NCBI GenBank assembly: GCA_020747015.1
Contig: JAGTJM010000035.1
Location: 1 to 64,000 of the forward strand
Length of the DNA: 64,000 nucleotides
Reading direction: 5' to 3'
DNA from: Pyrenochaeta sp. MPI-SDFR-AT-0127
Lineage: Eukaryota; Ascomycota; Dothideomycetes; Pleosporales; Cucurbitariaceae
Shown here piece after piece: positions 1 to 12,896 of the stretch; positions within the stretch are counted from its first letter, which is position 1, and each line of letters opens with the position of its first letter. The notes under the pieces are model-generated. The model worked only from the letters and a program-made list of their open reading frames with translations. It had not been told where the DNA came from and searched no databases. Made by a program: the position numbers and the translations under genes.

Positions 1-1860
1 AAGACTGCAGTAGTAAATGTCATACCCATCTCCTCATGACTATCAGACTCAGCATCCGCACCCATATCTTGATTGCCGTCAAGCCAGTCAGCCACCCTGC
101 TCGAGGAACTCTCACCTGGTGTTTCGCCTATTTCCTATCATTAGCATACCTGTTCGTAAACCGAGAAAACAGCATCCGCATCTCCACGTTTTGGTCTACA
201 AGAGAAGCCTGGGGAGATCTGAAAACTTACCTGGGAACAAATCAGGCCCCGAAAACCGCACCTGCTGCACGATCCCATCTGTTGATCTACGCTTTTCTAC
301 TTCCAACCGGTACTGCAAACGACTCGCAGGCACCGGGACAGCGCGGGCGGCATTGTCAAGTGCTGGTGAGAGCAGTGAGTGTGTGGGTGTTCTAGGCCGT
401 AGAGGAGTGTCAGAAGAAGAGCCACTTGCAGACAATGACACGTCATTCGAGGATTGCTGCACTGATGAAGATAGCTGTGCTGATCGAGATGGCGACGTAG
501 ATGGTGCCGTTTCGGGAGACTGGGGAGCACTTTGCGGCCCTGAATGGGAGTACGAGGGAGGTGACCCATTCGCGTCTGAAGAGCTAGAGGATGTTTGCTC
601 AGAGCTGGACTGCTGTTGCTGAGATTGGGATGCTGTTGGGCCATTCTGAGTGTCTTTGGGAGGGTCTTGATCATGCGGCCCAGAAGACGTTCCGACCATG
701 TACACGACAGGAGGCAGGAGTCGCCCAGGGACGATTTCTGATTTCATGTCCAGAAAATGATGCAGTTGCGGCTTGCCTTCTGGACATGGGCATAGAGCAT
801 CTGCAGAAACGTCCGAAATCGCCTCTTCAATGGGGTGCTTGCTATGAACACGCTTTTCTTCATTGTGCATCTGCTGATCATCCACCAACCGATGTTCATC
901 AATGTCAATTATCATATCCGTCAATGATCTTGCAGGCCATTCTCCTTTCTTTAGTGAAATTCGAGGAGATGTTGAGACTGGCTCTTCGAAGTGTACAGAT
1001 AACGATTTCTTCTGGATCAGGTTGGGATAATGTATGCGCTCAATCGCTCGCAAGGTATCCCATGCGCTTTGCAAACCCTCGTCATCTTTGATAAGATTGA
1101 GCAAGCCGGATGGAATGATTGACAACGCCAGGGTCCTAGAAGTCTTGTCCACCTTGTTCTCGATATCATAGATGAGTTGATTCATCAAACTGGTCAACAT
1201 GTCGCAAAGAAGTGTTTTGACTTCGACTTTCAGAAGGGCTACCCTGTGTAACTTCATCTGCGACTCCAAATACTTCGACTCGACCGTCGCCTTCGGATTA
1301 ACATCCTTGTGGTTATCTTCTATAATCCGACTTTTTCGCCTCATGATCAGGCTAAATATCTCCAGCTCTTGCAATAGGTACCTCTGGAGAACATGCGGGT
1401 ATCGGACCAAATCACCTCGAAGCCCGGTTGCACTCCAGGGTTTAGGCAGGATACAACCCTATTGATTATTCGCCATTTTGTACAAGGCATTATTGATTAT
1501 CCTTTCACGGTACATCAAGGACCGCTCAAGACGCCGTTTCTCTTGCTTTCTCGCCATCTCGCAGCCGGGGGCTCTCTCATTAGCCGTTCGTTGAGCATGT
1601 GCGAGATCGATGGCGTGCCATGAGATAGGCTGTTCGAATGGAGGAGAATCAGTTTCCGCTTGCGAATTGAGGCTAGCGTTGCCTTCATCATTCGTCGCTG
1701 TTGGGTTAGTGGTAGCAATGTTGTTTTCGTGATTGCTCTCCCCTGATGAACTCGATCGATTGGAGCGCGATGTCGGAAGGTCTAGCACGTAAAGGTCTTC
1801 GATTGGTGGTGCGTCATCCATAGGAGTTATCTGGATATCTTCTGTGTCTTTTTGCAGCAT
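1..1860 (-). CDS. Hypothetical Ser/Gln-rich protein, 3' part cut by the left edge
   Basis: I do not recognise this protein. The start is the ATG at 1860. Likely exons are 1860..1484, 1432..231 and 127..1. Intron 1433..1483 has a GTACAA donor, a CCTAAAC branch-like site and a 51-bp length. Intron 128..230 has GTAAGT and restores an open acidic frame that runs off the window. The first 125 residues are acidic and Ser/Asn-rich. The middle (about residues 125-270) is predicted mainly helical, with many Leu, Lys and Glu and no transmembrane segment. About residues 340-480 are low-complexity Ser/Gln/Pro. The tail is again acidic. The composition suggests a soluble, partly disordered, possibly regulatory protein, which is inference only. 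Exon 1's donor is the least certain boundary: an alternative at 1508 joining 1415 also keeps the frame. Confidence 0.6.
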
Positions 1861-2647
1861 GATGTGCTGTATCAGAGGTGCTGGCCCCCACGTAAATCGA
1901 TTCGGACTGTGGAGGATAGAACTTATAAGAAGCGTGTATACTCTAACGATAGTATTGAATAATGGTGAGAAACGATTTGGAGTGCTGTGAAAGCAAATGC
2001 TGGAACAAGGTAAGTTACGGAGAAGGAAGTGCTATTCGTTTGAACGGTGCTCACTAATTAGTCGGGAGCAGGGCGACACGCGCTACTTCCCACATTACTC
2101 GGAAGAGACTGCTGTACTTTGGGACTGGTTATCAAAAGGTGCAAGCGCATTTTCACATAGGAACACTTAGGATTAGAAATCACTCGATGCCCAATAGCGA
2201 GTTTGGTTTGCGTAAGGAATCTCTTGAAGTAAGTGCTCTCACACCATGCCTAACCGTCGCATCGACTAAATCAAAACCGGTCATATGACTCTTAGTATAT
2301 GAAAAGATGGCCGGAATAGAACCACATTCATTAAACAATCAGGTTAAAAGAACAGAATAGTGCGTATGTGTTTGTCTGGAGTGATTTCAATCACCCTGTG
2401 ATGATATTTTGATGCAGAAAGGTATCTGTGCCTCTGCATGGCTTAGCCATAACCAGATTCGAGTTAAATAAAAGGACAGGTGTAACGTAATCTATCGTGT
2501 TAGCTTGCGCTCAAGATGGCTACCACCTGTAAAGATAAGTCGTCTTTATACGAAGGGATCAGGAACGAAGCACTTCTGAGCAGGTTCCTCGGATGTTGAT
2601 GGAGATTTCAATCAGGTTGAGCGTTGTCCCTCACAGATATCGTACGG
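1861..2647. other. Intergenic, no gene seen
   Basis: This stretch lies between the start of the Ser/Gln-rich gene and the 3' end of the surface-protein gene. No frame longer than about 60 codons looks coding, and no RNA gene or repeat was recognised. It must hold the promoter of the left-edge gene and the terminator of the next one. Confidence 0.5.
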
Positions 2648-3648
2648 TCATCGTGTGATCGCGCTATAGCGTCCTAGAGCAGCCTCCGGTTCCACTGCTG
2701 CTGATCCAGGTAGTTCCTGCAGCGGTCGAAAGGGCTCCAATTCTAATGGTGATGGAGGCGGAGCTTCTTGCGCGTACTTCAAAGATGCAGGAGGCGCTTC
2801 ATGTGTTTGATGATTAGAGGCTTCGAAGTATGGGTGTGCAACAGCGACACCCTGAGGCTTAAGCTCATCGCCAGGGTCTCTTGGCATCTTTGCTTCAAGT
2901 TTCTTCATCCTGCGGTGGTTGTGGTAAAGTATCCAACCCAGACCTGAGATTGCGAGCACTCCAATGCAGACACCAATAGCAATACCTGAAATTGTTCCAC
3001 CAGACAGACCATTACTGCCACCTCGGTCTACAGACAAAACGTTGGATGAACTGGCTCTAAGTTCTTGACTTGTAGTTGGCCGGGCCGATGTTGAGGACGA
3101 AAATAGTGAGGGCGAGGCTGAGGGTGCTGATGTTGTGCTAGCTTGGGGGAGCGAAAATGTTGTTGGTTCTGATTTGTTTTCTATTGAAGTCACGCTAATA
3201 ATCGGTCCATTGATTCCCTTATTGAAATCATCTTGATAGTTAAGATCGAAATGGCATGGAATTGCGGAAGTCCAGTATTGGTTGCTGAATTGAGTATACT
3301 CGCTTGCAGAAATGGTGGCATTACCACGACTGGGAACTCCTATATTGTACACTGTGACAACTTGTAAGTGGGAAATGCAAGCTGAATTCAATACTTAGCC
3401 TTCTCGAAACCTCCATCGCCAGAGAATTGACAGAAAAAGTACAGCCAGGCCTGAGCAAAATTGGACGTCCATTGAACAAGAATACTATCCAAAACATTGA
3501 CCACCAAATCAGGTACACCCGCAGTATTTGTCGGATATGCGAATGAAACCGAAGATGTTTCTGCGTACGTTGCAGCGGCGAAGCTCAGAAGCCAGGAATG
3601 TGCTAGCACTCTCGAACATACAGCCAGTCTCTGGATGTGCATCACCAT
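2648..3648 (-). CDS. Single-pass Ser/Thr-rich cell-surface protein
   Basis: Predicted 316 aa. Exon 1 is 3648..3411 and exon 2 is 3360..2648, with a 50-bp intron (GTTTCG donor, CTTACAAG acceptor). The donor is non-standard, so this junction is uncertain. Residues 1 to about 30 are a signal peptide ending near AAATYAETS. An ectodomain of about 120 residues follows, containing the VVNVLDSILVQW segment, cysteines and N-glycosylation sites. Next comes a Ser/Thr/Pro stalk, one membrane helix (about residues 202-225, GIAIGVCIGVLAISGLGWIL), a basic stop-transfer HNHRRMKK, and a Pro-rich cytosolic tail of about 80 residues. This layout matches the many Mid2/Wsc-like or mucin-like surface proteins of Pezizomycotina. 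Sensor or adhesion roles are inference. The start ATG is at 3648; a second ATG two codons downstream is equally usable. Confidence 0.72.
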
Positions 3649-5357
3649 GGCTGACTGACCGATTGATAGATTTGATATTAATTCAATATCTTGATTGTCT
3701 GAACGAAAGACCTTGCAGCAGATTTACATGAAGTATGCTACACCATGTCAGGCCGCGCGCACCATCTATGTAAAAGAGATACACAAGAAAACTAGCATGA
3801 TAGAATGATCGGGTTCATGAGCACCAAGGACATTCCGGGCGTAATATCTGCATTACGCAAGGAAGAGTGTGCGACGTAGCGCAGAAGGCTTCTTTACATA
3901 CAATTCTGCCTGTTGGACTTCGAACAAGGCCCAGATGTCAGCATTCAGTATTGAGGCGTAGGAAATCTCCGGCCAAAACTTGCTAGAGTTTGGGCGCATC
4001 CAGTTGCCTCCGCTTTTGAGCCCTTGGAATATTGTTTATGGCATACCACGCCGGCACAAGGGATGAAACATCATAACCCTAGACATCGGCTTGGCCCGCT
4101 TGATCCTCCAACTAGGATAACCACTCCACACTAGGAGAACTGTCCTTGCTTGCTAGATCTTTGACCATACCTGAATCGGCTCCATGCCGTGTGACCTGAT
4201 ACCGGATGCCTGGTCAGATTATTCGTAGTAACTCCGCAGCGCGTAAGTCCTCTGATGGCAGATAGCACAATTAATTGGCCCTCTATCTGCTCCTCTTCAA
4301 GAATAGTCCTGCTGTATGTCGGTACCAAATTGCTGGAGCAGCCTTGCCCTTCTGGACTCTGTGCCATCACTCGGAAAACCAGGCCGTTTTCGAAGTCCAT
4401 GAGAGTTCTTGTTGAAAAATGTCATAATAATAGCTGAGAGACAGCCTTATGTTGCGCTTTATGGTCTTGTATTCGATGGACTTTGCTCGATTCAACACTG
4501 GTGTTGTGCACAATGGCTGTTCCAGCAGTTCGAACTTCTAGCATCGCGCACTTGACTGCATTGGAAAAGACACGCATCATCAATTTGGTCATGACTACAA
4601 TAAATATAGCATTAGGAAATAGCTACAGGGTCTAGATATCCTAGAAAGATCCTATGCTACTCCAGATGGCCTGTCGCATGCTTCGTGGCCATACCCAGAG
4701 ATCAGTGGCATCGCGTAAAAACTCTTCGATGACTGAAGCGCCTGATAGACGACTACTGAATAATATGTATTTGTAAAAAGCATTGAACTGAGGAGCGCGA
4801 AGATATTGAGCATTTAGTCAAAGCGCCACATGAAGCTAAATGTTCCACTGCGTTCTGACGCAGCCCAGGCAAGCCGAGTTCTAGATCGCCCTTCCCTCTC
4901 AACAGTCCAAGGCAGTTTCTACTTCACATTGTCGGTGCTCTATCAACTTAAATTTTGCTTAAGATTAGCTGAATATTTTAGCACATGGTAAATTGAATGC
5001 AAGGAGAGTGCGCTGCGTGGGTAGTCGGCAATGGCGTTGTATCACGAATACATATGGCATGGCTCAGCATGGGGGAAAGGGGCAGGGGTGACACAACATA
5101 TGCAACGATAAAGAATGTTCAAGGGGCCTAGCGCAATTTATACCCTCCGTGGGCTTGTTTCGCTTATGCTACCGCTGAATGCTAAGTGATGGGTGAGATA
5201 CAGAGAGGTGTTACGAACTCGCCTCTCTCTTTTGCAAGTAAGGAGCAAGGCAAAGATCAAAGACTGACAGTGAAGGCGACTAGGAAGATGAAGGGTTGTT
5301 CTGGAAAAACCATATACTTCTGAGAGAAGCAGCAAACAGTGGAGGGAATTAACTGTA
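3649..5357. other. Intergenic, 1.7 kb, possibly with a gene relic
   Basis: No complete gene is seen. An 89-codon frame at 4131..4400 on the minus strand is ordinary in composition but lacks a plausible start context, splice partner or recognised motif. It could be a relic or chance. Two oppositely oriented genes end and begin at the borders. Confidence 0.4.
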
Positions 5358-7530
5358 TTATATATACCAACCATTGATTTTCCACCTCCCATCTTCGAAA
5401 CCCATGGTCGCATTAAGTTGGTCATGACCATATTCCCAGTCAACTCCATCATTATCTATCCGCGGTTCAGGTACAAGCAAATTGACGGTACGAGGCATTG
5501 GCTGCTCAACTGTTGCTCTATCGACAGTCGCCCATTCGGCTCTTTGCAATCGTTGTAATTCCCTCCAAATCCCATGTAGCACAGGAGTGAAGTAGGTATC
5601 TGTCCACGCCACACGCTTGAGCGCGGACTCCAGTTCATCTTGACTTGAAATGAATTCCTCTCTCATCGTTTCCGAGAGCATCGATATCCAGGTTGTTCGT
5701 CGTTCGCTGGAAGGGGCCACTGAACAGACAACAACTAAAACCCAGACAAGCATATTCAAGTTCTTTTCTCTTTTCCAGACCTCACGAGTAGAGATTTCAG
5801 GCCTCTTGGTGGCTAGGTGGAATCGATCTAGAAGAATGGTGAAGATCTTCGCTTTTGGGGGTAATTCACGGAGCGCAGTGTATATAAAGATCTGTGTCGC
5901 TGCAAGAAGAGCTTCGATGACGGATGCTACATCTGCGCTGCTCTTTCGTTGGTCATAGTCCTCATCCTGTTCATTCTCGCCCTCTTGATCGAAGTCGACA
6001 AAACCTCGGGAATAATCGGGAACAGAGAGGACTACAAATTCTGTTTCATATAACAGGTTGCTTAGTGTCAGGCGGTCTACTAGGCTAATCCAATGTGACG
6101 AAACGGCCAATGAAAGCCTATGCAGCCGGTAGAAAATGTTGAAGCAGTCGATTGAAGCTTTTGAGAGCTGTAGTAACGAGGTCGGTGAGGTGCAAGCTGC
6201 TTCTTCGAGGAGCCTATCTGGAAGAGGTGGCGCATCGGGATCGAGATGGATATGTGGAAAGGATGGAGGCGTGTGGAAGGCAGTAGCGTTATGAAAATCA
6301 ACCCTAGTAGCGATAACTTAGTAACCATTACTCAACAGCCTCGGATCAAACAAACCACATAATGCCACGAATCAAGCCATCGTTGTGTCCGAAGGCAAAC
6401 AGGCCGCCTCTTGCGTTGACCATGCGTTTCAATGCTGCGATGTGTAATTGGGCTGCATCATAAGACCCTAATAAGTTCTGCTTGTGTGTCAGCAGGTCTG
6501 CCCTCTGCTAAGAATTTAGATTCTCACCTCGAAGCTTGCCAATGTCAAGACCGTTCCAACCAGCTCATCAGAGATGACGCCACCAGGAACCCCAATCTTC
6601 AAATTAATTTCCTTGATGGCTTCATTTTTATGCCTCAGCTTCTCCACCCTCAAGTCGTTCAAGCCTCTCACGAGCATACCATATAATGCCCACGTCGCGA
6701 GTGTAGCGTGAAGTAAGCCGGCATCTTCTGATATGAAAGACCACCACGTTTTCTTAGCATTGATCGCTATCGAGTTCATTTTAGAACCACTTTTGTCTAA
6801 GGTTTAGCACAGTTAGCATAAGATTCTTATCAAAATCACTCTCCAAATCGGGTGTGGTGGGCAAGTTCAGGGACATAGACTCACATAGCTGGAAAAGTGT
6901 GTCTAGCTGAGGTGACCCTGGTACTGGCAAAACATCAAATGGATCGAAGCGATGCACACCAGGGCTTATTCTGAGCAAAAGCCTCTTGTCTCTCTCATTT
7001 AAATTGTTCTTCTTCCTCCTTTTGGTAGCATCCTTATCCTCTGCTAGGCTACTCTTTCGATTGGTCCTTCTACTCTTCTGTTGTTCCACAGCTGCAGTCC
7101 CTTCAGTCGGTCGTGAATCTGTCTTTACCACCCTTTGCTTATTTTCTTTTACGATCTTCACATTTTCCTTGCTACTATCTCTTCTCTTGTCCTTGGTCTG
7201 TCTTTTCCCGTCTCCTATCTTTGAGAGACGGAATCGACTCTTCAGCTGCTTGCCTGCCATAACAGTACTCGCCGAGTTGTTTTCCGAGGCGTTATTATTT
7301 GGCCCAGCCCATTTAGCTTCGAAGAAATTGCGCATGACCACTCGGCGAATGCGACCTCTTTCAACACCCTCTGGCTGGTGCGGCTCCTCTGTTGTCACGA
7401 AAAATTCATACTCGCGATCCATGGCTGCTAAGATGCCTTGCAAAGGCGACTGAATAGCAGATGAGGACGATGTTAGGTTTATCGATTCTTCAGAAAGATC
7501 GTACATGAGGTCCATCGAAGTTTCGGCCAT
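5358..7530 (-). CDS. Fungal transcription-factor-like protein (Fungal_trans_2 / 'tachykinin family' type)
   Basis: Predicted 660 aa in four exons: 7530..6885, 6796..6528, 6477..6356 and 6303..5358. Introns are 88, 50 and 52 bp with GTGAGT, GTGAGA and GTTTGT donors, and all phases close. The N-terminal part has the pattern EYEFFVTTEEP followed by RRVVMRNFFEAKW, a Lys/Arg-rich region (about residues 90-190, likely nuclear localisation), and then an all-helical domain beginning KKTWWSFISEDAGLLHATLA and including NLLGSYDAAQLHIAALKRMV. This order is typical of the Fungal_trans_2 (PF11951-like) proteins often named 'tachykinin family protein' in fungal genomes. I see no Zn2Cys6 cluster, so direct DNA binding is unproven. 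Its stop lies 5 bases after NGWY. The MFS exporter gene lies 1.2 kb upstream on the same strand, which makes a regulatory link possible but unproven. Confidence 0.82.
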
Positions 7531-8702
7531 GTTGAAAGATGCCGATTCGCCTTATCGGCAACTCGAGTTCGGTCAGCCTCGCGATTTTGTATGACAATGG
7601 CAAAGTCTTGGGCGCCTTGCCACCGTTCAGCCTTATATCAGGCAGGTCAGTGCCCGAATCCAACAGAGTCGAAGCAATCACGGATCTTCGGTGTGAAAGT
7701 AATAGTGGGAACGATGTCTATCAGTGGCGTTGTGGAATTATATAATGTCCCTAAGGATTACGACAGCGGGGTAGAGGCGTATTATAAGAATTGTGATTGG
7801 AGAGATGAGCGCATGCACATTCCGCAACTAGCCCAAAAACCTACGATACCGATTCTTGAGTTGCCTTGTGTCCTCCCGGGTTTAAAATGACACAGTTGGG
7901 CCATTTGCTTTTGTACTGAAAATAGTTCCTAGGTCGACTAAGTGATGCGACGTCAACCGGTCTTTCCTTGATGATCAATCTCGTTTTGTCAGATTCAATG
8001 ATTTCTGAACAAGAAATGGCGTGTGGCATTTTGAACACCGGTCTTTTTCCTCGTGTGAAAGGGAGACGTATTTTGGCAGTTTTTGGTTTGTACTTTCCTA
8101 GATAGCCTCGTGCGATGATAATACCATGACCTGGTCCCTAAGCCTGGCTGTAGAGATGTCGGATCGGATATAAGAATCGAGTAGCTCGCTTATAGGAATT
8201 GACGGTTCAGACGGCCCTGATAGCGCTGAGCCACTTAAACGTATTCCGCTCTGTCAGCAGCACTAGCTACTATGAGCGCTTGATAATACAGCCACCGGCG
8301 CTGCGATTGAGACCAGATGATCTGCAAGTGGGCACAACCGAATACAAAAGCATGACACCTGAAAAGGGTTACCAATTACGACTTGAAAGTCATGGTACTC
8401 TCACCTGGTTCGACGAAATGTTGCTAATACATGCTTCCCCATCTGCCCTCTAATGATGATTGAGAGAGTCAATCAAAGTACGAAGGAGCTGGCGGTTTGT
8501 GAATGCTATAATCTCCGACAATTTTGATGATAGCCCGGTTTTCAAAAAGAAAAGAGTTCCTTCGCCAGCACGAATTGTATGACCACCAGAGTAGGCTTAG
8601 CCTCCATACCCACCTGTTCCACTTTAACATTCCATTGTGTGAGACTTAGCCTAATCAATCCCGGCTTATCCTTCTCATCATTCAAACTTAGAGATATGCA
8701 GC
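7531..8702. other. Intergenic, 1.2 kb
   Basis: This stretch lies between the transcription-factor-like gene and the MFS gene, which share a strand. It holds the promoter of the former and the terminator of the latter. Short open frames here have no family resemblance. No repeat was recognised. Confidence 0.5.
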
Positions 8703-10492
8703 CTACGTGGTATCTAGACCTGTCCTATGTTCTACATGAGTTTTGCTAAGTACTTGTCTAGAGACGAAAGCACTTGCGATAATTGCACACGTACTTGTGC
8801 AAGTGCAGAGTATCCACACTCCTTTTAGTGAGTCTGCATATGCGCCCTTGACAGCAACCTGTATTTCATGGTCTGATATCGTGTTGATGAGCATAACATT
8901 TGCAGCAGCAGATGAGCCGGAGAATCTTTTTGCTAGGTGCTCTGATAATCCTCGTCCAAGCAAGTTGGACGTCCGAGAATCCATTCCACTCGAAAAGATA
9001 GCATGACCGGCGACTATTGCCATACTTGTCGAAAGATTCCTTATTAAACCAAGCGTGGCCGTTGCGGCTGCAGTCTTTTGTGGATGTACAAGCGCTTGGA
9101 GTGCGATAAGAGGTGGTTGGAAGAGCAGGCCGGCCCCCGTAGCAGCCACTATTTGGAAAACGATGATAACCCCTAGCGGAGATGCCACGTTCAGATATAT
9201 GTAAAGTCCATTACCAAGGACCAGCAGTGTAACACCAATCCAGATGAGTTCCAGGTATCGACCTGTTTTATGGACAACGAGGCCAGCAACTATTGCGACA
9301 ACTGCTTGAGTCAGCGTGATTGGTAGGATACGATAACCAGATTCAAGCGGGGACGCGGTTTTGGCGGCTTGGAAGTACAACGGCAGGTAAAACTCAGCGG
9401 AGAATACCGCCTACACATTTTGAGATATTAGCAGGTCTCTTTCCGTTATACAGGTCGTTGTGAAATAAGAGATTCCCCTTACCCAATCATGCGTGAACCC
9501 AACCACAAGAGTTCCAACATTGGATTTCGATCCAAATATATCCAATGGTACGAGTGGAAATCGAGCCTTCCGCTCACACAGGATAAAGACGGCAGCCATC
9601 AAAAATCCACAGACCAGAAGAGAAATAACCAAAGGTGAGCTCCATGCGAACATATTGCCTCCAAAATTTAGCCCCAGGAGTAACGTCACCATGAAGGCCA
9701 CCAGAGAAAGACTACCATACCAATCCACAGCCAGAATTCCAGGAACTACTCCCGTCTTCGGATTGTGGACATCCAGGAATGCCCATAGGACACAAAACAC
9801 GATGAATGAGATCGGAAGGTTGATCCAGAAAACCCAGCGCCAGGAGACGTACTCCGCGAAAATCCCTCCAATAAGAGGGCCAAGGCCACCAGCAGTCGCC
9901 CACATCAGCTGGAGTAAGCCTAGATAGAATGTTCTAGCCCTCATGCTAAATATGTCTGATATCGTGGCATACACAATTTGTATCAAGCCACCCCCAGCCG
10001 CTCCTTGGAAGGAACGGCCAATGATGAGCATCTCCATGCTTTGTGAGACTGCGCAAATGATCGAAAAGGAAAAGTAAAGTGCAACGGCAATGAGCAAAAT
10101 AACTTTTCGACCCCAGATATCGGATAATTTAGACCATATCGGGGCTGCAACTGCGTTGGCGAGAAGGTATGCAGCGCTGATCCAGGCATACCCAGATGCG
10201 GACCGTAGATCTCGACTAATCGTGGGGATTGCCGTGGCTACGACTGTTTGATTGAGTGCAGCGAGAAACACAGCACCCTGTTCATATTCAATCCCACTAT
10301 TGTCAGTAGTCGTTTTGAAAGTAGGACCGCGAAGATGCTCACACAAAGACCGACCATTGTTGCGAAGATTCGAAAACGACTACGTGTGACCCCAGGAGTT
10401 GGTGTACCATGTTGAACATTCCAATCTGCTTCTTCGACTATTGAGATATTGTCAAGGGGAGAGGTAGCCACATTAGGCGTCAAACTTCCCAT
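8703..10492 (-). CDS. MFS drug/toxin exporter, DHA2-like (about 14 TM)
   Basis: Predicted 550 aa in three exons: 10492..10343, 10277..9483 and 9410..8703. Introns are 65 bp (GTGAGC) and 72 bp (GTAAGG), and phases close. The ATG at 10492 is preferred because upstream codons in the frame lack an ATG. After a hydrophilic N-terminus of about 30 residues the chain has dense membrane helices. Diagnostic pieces are LAALNQTVVATAIPT (TM1, DHA motif), SKLSDIWGRKV (motif A, loop 2-3), GRSFQGAAGGG (motif B region) and GGLGPLIGG (motif C, antiporter signature in TM5). These identify a proton-coupled MFS antiporter of the DHA2 type common in multidrug and secondary-metabolite export. The substrate cannot be read from the sequence. 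No biosynthetic core gene (PKS, NRPS, terpene synthase) is in the window, so it is not clearly part of a metabolite cluster. Confidence 0.9.
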
Positions 10493-10936
10493 GGTAACTC
10501 GTCGATGTAAACTAACCCCCAAAAAATTTCTTAAGCACTCGATGATATTTTTGCTTCAGAGATATGAGTATCGCTCCTGAGACGTGCAAGAGCCTAGGAA
10601 GTAGGTGCTCCGTGTATTCGTATAGTAATGCTCCCTTTCATTTCAAAGATGGTTACGGATAATCTGGCCTTCCATACAACCCCGCCGAGGGGCCTGACAA
10701 AGCAATTTGTGTTCATGCAATTCGGACACGTCACAGCCGATAACTCTAGCAGGGGTCTTGGATCCTCCTGATGCAGGTAAACTCGACGGCGCCGTTGCTG
10801 TTATTTTGGTAAGGGCGGAGTTGGTTTGAAACATCCTTCTATTACATCAACGACACCGCTAACTAATGCTGCCGCAGCGTCTTTCCAGGACCCAAGCCCA
10901 AATGCCCCTTTGCAAACTACAAGGTATATCAGTAGA
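10493..10936. other. Intergenic, 440 bp
   Basis: Promoter of the MFS gene and 3' end of the glutaminyl-tRNA synthetase gene. Nothing else was recognised. Confidence 0.5.
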
Positions 10937-12896
10937 TTATTTTCCCTTATCTTCCCTCAAGCTCACGATCTGGTTGAGCACAATTTTATCCTCCGTCGAC
11001 TCAATGTCAACACAAAAGTAAGCTGTCCGTAGCGCCTGGAATCGGACAAGAGCATCCGATGAACCGCTCAAGTCAAGCGAAGTCTCCTTAATGAGATCCT
11101 TGAGACCACGTTCGATTACCGCTTTCTCGTATATAATTTCCGAATTAGGGTTCAGGTCATCAGCCCAACCACCAGTCTTCCAGTCCAGCGTGTTTGGCGA
11201 CTCTGTTTTAAAGAGCGAGTTGTACAGCCGCGCTGATACTGGAATAGCTGTTGCGACATCCACCCATTGGATGTAAGCCTTTGGTTTTTCCGTTGCCGGT
11301 ACCTTGACGGCTTTGATCTCGATGACATTGCCTTGGTCGTCCTTGGAGAAGGATGTTGCACGGATCGAGAATGGAACGTTGTATAGACCAACGGCTTTGT
11401 TTGGTGCCAAACGGAAGTAATCCGCGCTGTCCTCCTCTCGGAAATCGCTGCGGTCGATGTAGACTGCGTTGCCAATCTTCACTTTGCGCTCACCAGGTAT
11501 AGCGCCCTTAGGATCATATGGAACCGTCATCTCCTGTTCATCCTCAGCGGTGAAGTCTTCAATGACAACTTTGATTGGATCAAGGACCAGCATCTGACGG
11601 GGAACGGTGCGTTCGAGATGTTTGCGAATGGATGACTCGAATCTTGGAGGCTCGATCTCTGAGAGTGCGTCCGTGACACCCAGCTCATCGACGAAATTAA
11701 GCATAGCCTTCGCTGGAATACCGCGACGACGAAGGGCCACCATAGTGAACAGACGTGGATCATCCCATCCTCGCACTGCTGGCGGGATTTTCTTCGTTTC
11801 TACTGTGCCATCCTCATTCTTCCTTTCCACTGTTGTGCCTTCGACTAGTTGAAGAATTCGCCGTTTTGAAAGAATCGTACCCCCAACGCTCAAGCGGCCG
11901 AATTCTCGTTGCATAGGACCCTTCTCTTCTGATTTGGGCACTTTCATATCCAATTGCTCAAGAAGCCAATCATATGATATCCTCGATTGACGGAACTCGA
12001 CAGTACATAACGAATGTGTGATGCCCTCTAGTGCGTCACAAATGCAGTGTGTAAAGTCATACGTAGGGTAGATTCTCCACTTGTCGCCCGTTCTGTGATG
12101 ATGGTTCTCTTTGACGACGCGATAAGCAGGCAGATCCCACATTTGAGGATTGCCCTCTTTCGGATCTGTCAAGCTCTGCTTCATACGCAAGAAAGCTTCC
12201 CCAGCCTGGTATTTGCCATCGCGCATTGCTCGGAACTCGGTGAGTGACTCTTCGATCGGTCGCGTGCGATGTTCGCAGGCATACCGCTTTCCTCGGTTGT
12301 CTGGCCCTCCGCGTTGGTTATTAATTTCCTCTCCTTCAAAATTGGTCAGCTCTATCCAAAAGTGGTATACCAAACTACGTACTTGAGCAATGGCATACGT
12401 ATGCGCCATCCTTCTTGATTAGCTCCTCCGCTAGCTCATACAGCTTATCGAAGTTGTCGCTGCTGTAGGTAATCTTCCACGGCTCGAATCCCAGCCACTT
12501 GACAATATCTAGTATGGCGGTAAAATACTTCTCCTCTTCTTTTTCGGGGTTGGTATCATCGTATCGTAGGTAGCACGCGCCCTTATGATGTTTCGCGAAA
12601 CCAAAATCAACGGCGATTGCTTTGACATGGCCAATGTGTAGGAAGCCGTTCGGTTCGGGGGGGAAACGGGTGCGTATATCCTGGACCTTTTTCTCTTCGT
12701 ATATACGCTTCAACCAGCCCTCCGAGAAGATACTGGTGGGACCCGAGCTTGCGGCTGGTTTTGTTTGCTCTTTCGGTCGGAGAGCATATTCTGCTTTCTT
12801 TGCTTTGGCTGCTGCTTTCTTCGCTTCTTTCTCAAGCGCTCGCTTGGAAGGACCCTTCTTCTCTTCCGTGGGTGCGGCTGCTGCTGAATCTGCCAT
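10937..12896 (-). CDS. gln4: Glutaminyl-tRNA synthetase, cytosolic
   Basis: Charges tRNA(Gln) with glutamine. Predicted 636 aa in two exons, 12896..12383 and 12333..10937, with a 49-bp intron (GTACGT donor, TTTTGAAG acceptor). The junction restores a CHCSREEI context typical of this family. The class I catalytic domain begins RTRFPPEPNGFLHIGH, with the HIGH motif at about residues 87-90. The KMSKS equivalent is ILSKRRI at about 326-330. The PPEPNG and HVKAI residues separate GlnRS from GluRS. A two-lobed beta-barrel anticodon-binding C-terminus follows. The first 55 residues are Ala/Lys-rich and low-complexity. The yeast Gln4 N-terminal appended domain (about 200 residues) is absent, as seen in many filamentous fungi. 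A single cytosolic form is expected, since there is no mitochondrial presequence. Confidence 0.95.

Noticed and set aside
3900..3940. Sequence resembling a tRNA B-box (GTTCGAAGTCC on the minus strand)
   Set aside because: No matching A-box or cloverleaf could be built around it.
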